From Firmicutes bacterium UBA5420 (GTDB lineage Bacteria; Bacillota; Limnochordia; Darwinibacteriales; Darwinibacteriaceae), in NCBI GenBank assembly GCA_002409455.1, contig DHNI01000138.1, positions 18,018 to 23,970 on the forward strand: 5,953 nucleotides of DNA, in the 5' to 3' direction. This document shows positions 1-5,197 of this stretch, in pieces; the stretch's first letter is position 1, and each line of letters begins with the position of its first letter. The notes beneath the pieces were generated by a model that worked only from the letters and a program-made list of their open reading frames with translations, had not been told where the DNA came from and searched no databases. The position numbers and the translations under genes are program-made.

Positions 1-427
1 CCACTTTTAGATTGGCCCCTAAGCGATGTCGGAGGTGATCAACCATGATTGCTTCATTATTGAGCATGCAAAAACCACGGCTACCATGGACGATGCGATT
101 GGCATGATGGCCAGGTGGCCTTAAGAGGGCAAAAGCACGCCCGACCAGTCTATCAATGAGAAGATCAGAGGCAACAATGGTACCACCCGCCGCAATGCGA
201 TGCGATTCGGTCACCTTATGGTGCAGACTAGGCAAAACCACATGGGTTCGCAAAATCTCTTCATCTGTTGCTCGGCGTGGCCTGTACTCACGAATGGATG
301 GATGATCGAAAAGCCCCTCTTCTTGAATTTGATCCCTGGTGTAGAGGAGCCGTTCTTGCCGCTCGGGATGATCGGGACTGATGGCCCAATCAAAGGCTGG
401 AAAAAAGACCAAGCCTACCTCTGTCAT
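1..427 (-). CDS. Histone deacetylase-family (class II / acetylpolyamine amidohydrolase-like) protein, N-terminal part, cut by window edge
   Basis: Translating the minus strand from the ATG at 427 gives 142 open codons with no stop before the window edge, so the C-terminus is missing. HDAC-fold enzymes are Zn-dependent amidohydrolases that remove acetyl groups from lysines, polyamines or other amines. Family marks are visible in order: D19-HPER (residues 19-23) in the N-terminal segment, ATDEEILRTH (about 53-62), AAGGT (79-83) before a helix, the RPPGHHA motif (103-109) whose His pair 107/108 is the general acid/base dyad, and GFCMLNNEAI (119-128). The zinc-binding Asp/His region and the later Gly-rich and Tyr motifs lie outside the window, so catalytic competence cannot be judged. 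The start is well fixed: ATG overlaps the upstream HyuA TGA as ATGA, and a perfect AGGAGG (436-441) sits 8 nt upstream. This implies translational coupling with HyuA. AcuC-type acetoin-utilization deacetylase is an alternative name; the substrate is unknown. Confidence 0.9.
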   Translation of the reverse strand, partial: MTEVGLVFFPAFDWAISPDHPERQERLLYTRDQIQEEGLFDHPSIREYRPRRATDEEILRTHVVLPSLHHKVTESHRIAAGGTIVASDLLIDRLVGRAFALLRPPGHHANRIVHGSRGFCMLNNEAIMVDHLRHRLGANLKV

Positions 428-2109
428 TTCGCTCGCCTCCTGACTTTGCGCACTTCTGGCCTGAGCTGTGTGCGTACCATGTGAGTTTGCCCCACCGTAC
501 GAAAGCCTCTGACCATCTGAAAACTCTCTTCTTCGATGATGTAAATCTCCCCTGTGACGTCATAGCCAAGGGAACGAGCATACTCCCTTGTTTTCGTTGT
601 AGCGAGTTCACGGGCTTTTTCGAGGGTGAAAAAGAGTGGTCTATAAATCTCGCCCTGATAACCCATTTCAGGAATGGTGACCCTACCTAATTCTGTATCG
701 GCCTGTAACGTCACTCCAACTGTCGTTCTGGCTGCTGCAGCCCCAATGGCATTCGCTCCCGCGCTAAACGGAAGCACTTCCCAAGGTAGGTTCATCTCTT
801 TGGCAAGCGCGGGAATAAAGACCGGAGCCGGGGCCCCTAGGCCCACTACAGCCCGGGGACGTATTTCGGGGGGATGGAGAACCTCTTGTATGGTGTAAAG
901 AGGCATGGTTTCAAGTTCTGCATAAAAAGCAGCAACCGCTTGGCTTAGTTGCAGGGTGAAAGCATCGAAGACTTGCCGGGCCAGGCTCTTACTCTCCACG
1001 CCAAGGGCTTCGCCCCACTTTTCCCAGGCATGCTGGGCTTTGTCCTCCGAGCCTAGCTGCACGAGGCCTAAAAACACCGCGGCATCGGTGGGAGTCAGCT
1101 TCTCGCCCCCAAGGCAGACAGGTGTGCCAGCCCGTTTGGGACCTATTATGATGCCCTGTCCTTCTTTGTACGTCAAGCTACTGTCGCCACCTAAGCCAAT
1201 CGAACGAGCTAAAACGGCTGGTACTAACGTCTTATATCCAGAAATCGTGGCACCATCGCGTTCAAAGAGCACTTCATCGTCGACGACGGCTGCTAGATCA
1301 GTGGTGGTTCCTCCAATATCAATGATCACATAGTTTTTCTCCTGGCACGAGGTGAGTGCCTTCACTCCCATGATACTGGCGGCAGGTCCTGATAGAATGG
1401 ATTCTATCGGCCTGTGGGCGGAGTCTTCAAGGGTCATGGTTCCTCCATCGGCTTTTAGAATTGAGACTTCTCCGATTCGATCCCTATCAATCTTCTTCCA
1501 CACATCCAGAAAATCTAGCTGATGCCTTGCTATACTGGCATTTAGATAGGTGGTCACAATTCGCCTAGGAAAATTCGCACGACCCGAAAGACGATGGCCA
1601 AGGCTTATAAAACCCTTATGCCACTTGGAGAGTTCGGCTTTGAGCTGTTGCTCATGACTGGGGTTGCGCTGTGAGAACTTACCTACGATAGCCAAGGCCC
1701 CTTCGTCGTCTTCGCCTAACTTCTCTTTAAGTCCAGCAATCTGATCTACCTTGAGGGGGCTTACTTGCCGGCCACGATGATCGATGTAACCACTGAGCTC
1801 AATGATGGGAAAAGGGAACTTTAGGGACTCGAGATTAACGCCTGGGCCTGGTACCACCACGACTTTCACCGGCCCTCCCCGCCCCTCCACAATTGCATTC
1901 GTGGACAGTGTTGTAGACAGGTGTAGCTGCACAGGGTTCTTCCCATCATAGTGTTCCAGAACATTATGTAACGCCTGCATCGTACTGGACAGTAGATCCT
2001 GGTGATTGGTCGGCACTTTGACGAGTGCCACAGCCTCGGAGTCGCAAAGAAGGGCGGCATCTGTATTGGTGCCCCCCACATCAATTCCAATCGTGTATAC
2101 TTTTGTCAA
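424..2109 (-). CDS. Hydantoinase/oxoprolinase (HyuA-type) family protein
   Basis: 561 residues of the HyuA superfamily (ASKHA-like ATPase fold). Known members use ATP to open cyclic amides such as hydantoins or 5-oxoproline, or serve as acetone-carboxylase-type subunits. Visible motifs: N-terminal phosphate loop GIDVGGTNTDA (8-18), THLSTT-like segment (about 63-72), DGGTMT (221-226), SGPAASIMG (240-248), second phosphate loop IDIGGTTTDLA (263-273), GLGGDS (305-310), GLGAPAPVF (423-431) and a nucleotide-site-like FSAGANAIGAA (448-458). The last 90 residues form the tail EESFQMVRGFRT. It is shorter than classical HyuA (roughly 680-700 residues) but shows no internal break, so it probably belongs to a compact subfamily. 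The start is TTG, supported by AAAGGAGG 10 nt upstream, and the first residues run straight into the phosphate loop. No HyuB partner is visible; the next gene is HDAC-like and overlaps by ATGA. The substrate is unknown. Confidence 0.9.
   Translation of the reverse strand: MTKVYTIGIDVGGTNTDAALLCDSEAVALVKVPTNHQDLLSSTMQALHNVLEHYDGKNPVQLHLSTTLSTNAIVEGRGGPVKVVVVPGPGVNLESLKFPFPIIELSGYIDHRGRQVSPLKVDQIAGLKEKLGEDDEGALAIVGKFSQRNPSHEQQLKAELSKWHKGFISLGHRLSGRANFPRRIVTTYLNASIARHQLDFLDVWKKIDRDRIGEVSILKADGGTMTLEDSAHRPIESILSGPAASIMGVKALTSCQEKNYVIIDIGGTTTDLAAVVDDEVLFERDGATISGYKTLVPAVLARSIGLGGDSSLTYKEGQGIIIGPKRAGTPVCLGGEKLTPTDAAVFLGLVQLGSEDKAQHAWEKWGEALGVESKSLARQVFDAFTLQLSQAVAAFYAELETMPLYTIQEVLHPPEIRPRAVVGLGAPAPVFIPALAKEMNLPWEVLPFSAGANAIGAAAARTTVGVTLQADTELGRVTIPEMGYQGEIYRPLFFTLEKARELATTKTREYARSLGYDVTGEIYIIEEESFQMVRGFRTVGQTHMVRTQLRPEVRKVRRRAK
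436..441 (-). promoter_or_regulatory. Ribosome binding site of the HDAC-family gene
   Basis: A perfect AGGAGG reads on the minus strand, 8 nt before the ATG at 427, inside the last codons of the hyuA-like gene. It decides the start of the downstream gene and supports the ATGA overlap. Confidence 0.85.
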
Positions 2110-2119
2110 CAGGCACCTT

Positions 2120-2127
2120 CCTCCTTT
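2120..2127 (-). promoter_or_regulatory. Ribosome binding site selecting a TTG start for the HyuA-like gene
   Basis: AAAGGAGG on the minus strand lies 10 nt upstream of TTG at 2109-2107. Translation from this TTG gives MTKVYTIGIDVGG, which places the phosphate loop at the usual distance from the N-terminus. No ATG or GTG lies between this site and the motif, so TTG is the best start. Confidence 0.75.
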
Positions 2128-2130
2128 TGC

Positions 2131-2823
2131 TTAGAACTGCGGTGATGGACAAGCCAGACTGCTCAGGGTTGACACCACCGCGTACGTCTCTCCATCAAGT
2201 AGATAGAGATATTCTCTTTTGATCAAGCCTATGTTCTTGGCATAATACTCATAGGTGACAGAGTCATCGCCTTCTCGTGTGCTCTTCACTGCCACAACTT
2301 CATAAAAGGTACCGAGAGGTATGGTTACGGTTGCATTCGTTGCCACAATTTCCCTTTGAAAGCCCTCATCTGTCCAGCTGTTACCATCGGCAACAGGTGC
2401 TTTTAGAAGGATGAGATTTCTCGTGGAACCACGTCCGCGACCCTCGCGATATTCTGAATCGAGGAGACTCTCTTTGGCATAGAACTCTTCCTCCGACCAG
2501 ATGATCCTAAGCTCGTCTGCACTATATTGTACCACTTGGGCCAAATTTGTTCCGCTTCGATCCTCCATCTGTAAAAAATCTTGGGAAGCAAAGGCGATTT
2601 GGCGTGTGAACGCGGCATATTCCATACCGTCTCCAGAGAAAGAATAGGTCATCCCCTGTAAAGGTGGCAAATACGCCCGCACATCTGTTACAACAGGCTC
2701 AGCTTCTTCCTTGATTTCGGTTGTAAGAAGGGAATCGGATGTCCCCATCCATCGCATTACTAAAGCGATTAACAAAATGATGACCATTACCGAAAAACTT
2801 AGTCGCCAACCTTTACCGTTCAT
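2131..2823 (-). CDS. Membrane-anchored or secreted extracytoplasmic protein of unknown function
   Basis: 230 residues. The N-terminus has positive residues (K4, R7) followed by a hydrophobic stretch at about 8-23, then a polar domain. No lipobox Cys is present (the only Cys is residue 225), so it is a signal anchor or a cleaved signal peptide rather than a lipoprotein. The body (about 50-220) is beta-rich and acidic. It contains a W-x-D-E-G-F segment (150-155), an IPLGTFYEVVAVKST strand pair (168-182) and YEYYAKNIGLIKREY (191-205). From memory, a 'G-T/x-F ... YYAxxxGLxK' pattern recurs in uncharacterised Bacillota surface proteins; I cannot name a family. The ATG at 2823 is preceded by GAGGGG (2833-2838), which overlaps the stop of the MATE gene. 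The 13-nt gap upstream and 21-nt gap downstream place it in one transcription unit with the MATE and HyuA-like genes. A role as an extracellular sensor or accessory factor would be a guess. Confidence 0.85.
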   Translation of the reverse strand: MNGKGWRLSFSVMVIILLIALVMRWMGTSDSLLTTEIKEEAEPVVTDVRAYLPPLQGMTYSFSGDGMEYAAFTRQIAFASQDFLQMEDRSGTNLAQVVQYSADELRIIWSEEEFYAKESLLDSEYREGRGRGSTRNLILLKAPVADGNSWTDEGFQREIVATNATVTIPLGTFYEVVAVKSTREGDDSVTYEYYAKNIGLIKREYLYLLDGETYAVVSTLSSLACPSPQF

Positions 2824-2836
2824 GATCGCACACCCC

Positions 2837-4306
2837 TCACTTGATCTTTATCTTCTTCCACTTCCCTGAGTTATAACGCAATAACACTAAACCACTACGG
2901 AGCACCTGATCTGTAACTAAGGCAATCCAAGCGCCGTCGAGACCCCAATTGAATTTGTTGATCAAAAGCAGGGCTAAACCAGGACGGACAAACAATACCG
3001 TCAGGAAGGTGATCACCATGGTGGCCCTCGTATCGCCTGCCCCCCTTAGTGCACCAGCTAAGATAAACTGGGATGACTGGAAGGGTTGAACCAAGGCAAC
3101 GAGTTTCAAAATACGAGTGCCTTGTTCAATGATGGCTGGATCATCAGTGTATAAACCTACAATTTGACGACCAAAGAAAAAGAAGATGCCAGCCAAAACT
3201 AACGATGTTGCCATTCCGATTCTTCTGGTATGGTTGCTGTAGCTCTCTGCCATATCGGGGCGTTTTTTCCCTAGACTCTGCCCCACTAGGGAGGTGGCCG
3301 AAACCGCAAAGGCTTGTCCGGTCATAAAAGACAGGGCCTGAATATTCATGGAGATTTGGTGTGTGGCATAGACAACGGTACCTAAAGAGGCCACCGTTCT
3401 CGCATAAACAATCATGCCTGTCCGCATAGCAAATTGCTCAATCATGGCTGGAATACCAATATTGATAATGTTACGCATATGATCCCAGCGAACTCGGAAA
3501 CCTTCTCTAAGGCGCAGGTGTAGATAATGATCGCCCCTTAAAACCACACTAAAGGCAATGGCAAAAGCAACTGATTGCCCAATAATGGTGGCCCAAGAAG
3601 CGCCAGCCACTTCTAAGCGGGGAAAACCAAAATGCCCGTGGATCAGCAAATAGTTTCCGACCACATTCACAAGGTTCGCGATCAAGTTATAGACCATGGC
3701 CACTCTTGTATGGCCTACCCCCCTGAGTGTTGCCGTGAAGGTGGAAGTAAGTGCTAAGGGCACCAATCCAATCATCTGGATTTTTAAATAGACAGCACCG
3801 CCGGCAAGCGTTTCCGCATCCGCCGCTCCCATAAACCGCACCAACTGTTCAGAATATATATAACCAATAAATGAAGACACAAAAGACAGTGTGAAGGTCA
3901 AAAATAAGGCCTGTTTCAAGACCTCATTAGCCTTTTCCGGCTCTCCCGCACCGCGGTAACGGGCTACCATCGCGGTGGCGCCCACATTCATAGCTACAAA
4001 CATCGTCATCAGTAGAAACTTTGGTTGCGTCGTTAAACCGACAGCCGTAATCGCCCAGGCACCCAGTCCACCCACCATCATGAGATCCACCATGGAGGTT
4101 AACTGTGTTAACGTCAGCTCTAAAAGTGATGGCCATGCAAGGCGTACAATATCAGAATAAAGCATGGGGGAAGTGATTCCCTCGGGTAATTCTCTACTGA
4201 CACGTCCATGGGAGGCGCCTTCCTGGCCGGGCTCTACTGAATCTAGGGCTAAATGGTGATGCGCAGTCCCAGCCTTGACTTGCACCTGTTGTTCCGTTTT
4301 CGACAT
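2837..4306 (-). CDS. MATE-family efflux transporter
   Basis: 489 residues with about 12 predicted membrane segments in two homologous MatE halves (about 55-230 and 280-475). MATE proteins export cationic drugs or metabolites through the cytoplasmic membrane using a Na+ or H+ gradient. The internal duplication is visible directly: TATLRGVGHTR (191-201) matches AGALRGAGDTR (417-427), and MVARYRGAGEPEKA (113-126) matches LVGQSLGKKRPDMA (340-353). The first helix carries SMVDLMMVGG (71-80); its acidic residue D74 lies where MATE proteins have a conserved TM1 Asp involved in cation coupling. The first 47 or so residues are hydrophilic, with HHH at 17-19, an extension longer than usual. ATG at 4306 has AAAGGA (4315-4320) 8 nt upstream, which supports the long form; an internal ATG at residue 48 (4165-4163) is a less supported alternative. 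It is first in the minus-strand cluster. Substrate not deducible. Confidence 0.93.
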   Translation of the reverse strand: MSKTEQQVQVKAGTAHHHLALDSVEPGQEGASHGRVSRELPEGITSPMLYSDIVRLAWPSLLELTLTQLTSMVDLMMVGGLGAWAITAVGLTTQPKFLLMTMFVAMNVGATAMVARYRGAGEPEKANEVLKQALFLTFTLSFVSSFIGYIYSEQLVRFMGAADAETLAGGAVYLKIQMIGLVPLALTSTFTATLRGVGHTRVAMVYNLIANLVNVVGNYLLIHGHFGFPRLEVAGASWATIIGQSVAFAIAFSVVLRGDHYLHLRLREGFRVRWDHMRNIINIGIPAMIEQFAMRTGMIVYARTVASLGTVVYATHQISMNIQALSFMTGQAFAVSATSLVGQSLGKKRPDMAESYSNHTRRIGMATSLVLAGIFFFFGRQIVGLYTDDPAIIEQGTRILKLVALVQPFQSSQFILAGALRGAGDTRATMVITFLTVLFVRPGLALLLINKFNWGLDGAWIALVTDQVLRSGLVLLRYNSGKWKKIKIK

Positions 4307-4327
4307 TATATCTATCCTTTATACTAC

Positions 4328-4357
4328 ATAATACCCATCGCACACTATTTTTGTACG
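4328..4357 (-). promoter_or_regulatory. Possible SigA-type promoter for the MATE-led cluster
   Basis: On the minus strand a TATTAT -10 (4328-4333, 5 of 6 to TATAAT) is preceded, 18 nt away, by a weak CGTACA -35 (4352-4357, 3 of 6). A start near 4321 would leave only about 15 nt of leader, containing the AAAGGA ribosome site. The leader is very short and the -35 poor, so this is tentative. Confidence 0.3.
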
Positions 4358-4430
4358 ATAAAGGTGGGGCGTGACTCTGACTCCCCTTTCTATAAGTTCC
4401 CCAAAAGAAGGGTCGTTCCTCCTGCACTTT

Positions 4431-4460
4431 TGCATATTCATCAAAGTTGGGGGTAGACTA
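4431..4460 (+). promoter_or_regulatory. Possible SigG-like (forespore) promoter for the SASP gene
   Basis: TGCATA (4431-4436) and TAGACTA (4454-4460) are 17 nt apart. They match the Bacillus SigG consensus TGAATA / CATACTA at 5 of 6 and 5 of 7 positions. The spacing and the identity of the downstream gene fit forespore expression, but transcription would start only a few bases before or at the ribosome site, so the leader would be very short. Confidence 0.35.
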
Positions 4461-4466
4461 AGCATT

Positions 4467-4471
4467 GGGAG
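4467..4471 (+). promoter_or_regulatory. Ribosome binding site of the SASP gene
   Basis: GGGAG lies 10 nt before ATG at 4482. It decides between this start and the upstream in-frame ATG at 4371, whose extra 37 residues have no family resemblance. Confidence 0.65.
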
Positions 4472-4481
4472 TGATGGCCAA

Positions 4482-4670
4482 ATGAAGCGTCGACGGGGTA
4501 TCATGTCTGAGCGACTCAAATATGAGCTCGCCGATGAACTCGGTTTTTCGCACAAAGTGAAAGACGGGGATTGGGGTAACATCACCACCCGAGAGGCTGG
4601 TTCCTTAGTAAGGGCTGCCATCGAACGGGCTGAAAAGCTCATGAGTCAGCAGGGAACTGGGCCTGGTTAG
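4482..4670 (+). CDS. sspF: Alpha/beta-type small acid-soluble spore protein, SspF-like
   Basis: 62 residues beginning MKRRRGIMSERLKYELADEL. SASPs of this type coat and protect DNA in the dormant spore and are degraded on germination by the Gpr protease. The protein follows the layout of Bacillus subtilis SspF as I recall it (about 61 residues): a basic RRRG-x-MS start (residues 3-9), KYELADELGF helix (13-22), a VKDGDWG turn (26-32) and a second helix TREAGSLVRAAIERAEKLM (36-54). The ELADELGF stretch falls where alpha/beta SASPs carry the Gpr-sensitive segment. The reading frame is open upstream to an ATG at 4371, but only 4482 has a ribosome site and gives the family N-terminus. It is monocistronic: divergent from the MATE gene and followed directly by a hairpin. 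It is likely expressed in the forespore. The family assignment is strong; the specific sspF orthology is less certain. Confidence 0.88.
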   Translation: MKRRRGIMSERLKYELADELGFSHKVKDGDWGNITTREAGSLVRAAIERAEKLMSQQGTGPG

Positions 4671-4712
4671 ACAAGTGGTGCCGCTGCGATTTTGCAGCGG
4701 CACCACTTTGTC
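4670..4712. terminator. Strong hairpin terminator between convergent genes, possibly bidirectional
   Basis: Arms 4673-4687 and 4694-4708 pair perfectly over 15 bp (8-9 GC pairs in the core) around a 6-nt GATTTT loop. Adding GAC (4670-4672) with GTC (4710-4712) gives 18 bp with one bulged T. It begins at the last base of the SASP stop and ends 17 nt before the stop of the convergent lipoprotein gene. The following U tract is poor on both strands (TTTGTC on plus), so it could also act as a transcript-end stabiliser. Confidence 0.8.
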
Positions 4713-4729
4713 ATGGCTCTGTTCTCTTG

Positions 4730-5113
4730 CTACCGCGAGGAGGTAGATATATAGACGCCGTTTGAGGGGCCAACCCACCTATGCTGCACCAAAAGGGTAA
4801 TTCTGCCGTGTGGTACTCCACGGATGAAAAAGTAACCATCGCGATCTGTATACACACTCATTCCCGTTCCCACCACCGTTACCTTAGCATCTCTTAACGG
4901 CTCATAATAGCGGTCGTAATTGCGTCCTACAGTGTAACGTATGTGATCATCGTGATAGTCATAAGAAAGATAACCCCATACCTCTGACCTATATTGTGGT
5001 GGTGCTGGTTCTATAACAATTGGCACATCAAGATTGAGAAACACCCGCCCTTGACATCCTACCAACAAGGCTGCTATCACCATTAAGACAGCGAATCGCC
5101 ATACTTTCCTCAT
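4730..5113 (-). CDS. Small lipoprotein with carboxypeptidase-regulatory-like domain
   Basis: 127 residues. Signal sequence with R2/K3, a hydrophobic core at about 8-18 and a lipobox L17-V18-G19-C20, so Cys20 would be lipidated and the protein tethered outside the membrane. The mature part is about 108 residues. A tyrosine-rich segment (Y41, Y48, Y51, Y53, Y60, Y66, Y69, Y70) leads into LRDAKVTVVGTGMSVYTDRDGYFFIRGVPHGRITLLV (73-109). This has the pattern of carboxypeptidase-regulatory-like (transthyretin-like) beta domains: a variable strand, T-D-x-D-G-Y-F, then G-x-P-x-G. Such domains usually serve as structural or binding modules; no catalytic residues are evident. ATG at 5113 has GGAGGGA (5119-5125) 5 nt upstream. 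It lies 84 nt after the LacI-family gene and ends facing the SASP terminator. Function unknown; probable cell-surface role. Confidence 0.82.
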   Translation of the reverse strand: MRKVWRFAVLMVIAALLVGCQGRVFLNLDVPIVIEPAPPQYRSEVWGYLSYDYHDDHIRYTVGRNYDRYYEPLRDAKVTVVGTGMSVYTDRDGYFFIRGVPHGRITLLVQHRWVGPSNGVYISTSSR

Positions 5114-5118
5114 GCAAA

Positions 5119-5125
5119 TCCCTCC
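5119..5125 (-). promoter_or_regulatory. Ribosome binding site of the lipoprotein gene
   Basis: GGAGGGA on the minus strand, 5 nt before ATG at 5113. It supports this start, which gives a standard lipoprotein signal peptide. Confidence 0.65.
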
Positions 5126-5144
5126 AGATCTGACCCCTATTTCC

Positions 5145-5153
5145 AGTATATCA
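5145..5153 (-). promoter_or_regulatory. Extended -10 promoter for the lipoprotein gene
   Basis: TGATATACT on the minus strand is an extended -10 (TG-N-TATACT, 5 of 6 to TATAAT in the hexamer). No good -35 lies 16-18 nt upstream, which fits extended -10 promoters. A start near 5138 would give a leader of about 25 nt that includes the ribosome site. Confidence 0.5.
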
Positions 5154-5197
5154 GATTATTCGAGAATAGATGCCTGTTTCTTACTGTCGGGTGGGCA

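Noticed and set aside
956..1333. Plus-strand open frame of 125 codons antisense to the HyuA-like gene
   Set aside because: It lies wholly inside a gene with clear family motifs, is rich in Ser/Pro/Arg as expected of an antisense shadow, and has no recognisable domain.
2081..2109. TTGACA at the HyuA-like start codon as a -35 promoter element
   Set aside because: The hexamer is perfect, but 16-18 nt downstream there is no acceptable -10 (AATTGA-like only). It is simply the TTG start plus the Thr codon.
4402..4432. CAAAAG ... CTTTTG inverted repeat in the divergent intergenic region
   Set aside because: Only 6-bp AT-rich arms separated by 19 nt; likely chance and not placed like an operator or terminator.
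4371..4481. Upstream in-frame extension of the SASP reading frame starting at ATG 4371 (37 extra residues)
   Set aside because: The extension has no SASP resemblance and a mixed hydrophobic content, and the start at 4482 has a ribosome site and gives the family-typical RRRG-x-MS N-terminus.
4319..4642. Minus-strand open frame of 107 codons covering the SASP gene and the divergent region
   Set aside because: Antisense shadow of the SASP gene; low-complexity Ser/Leu/Pro composition, no ribosome site seen, no family resemblance.
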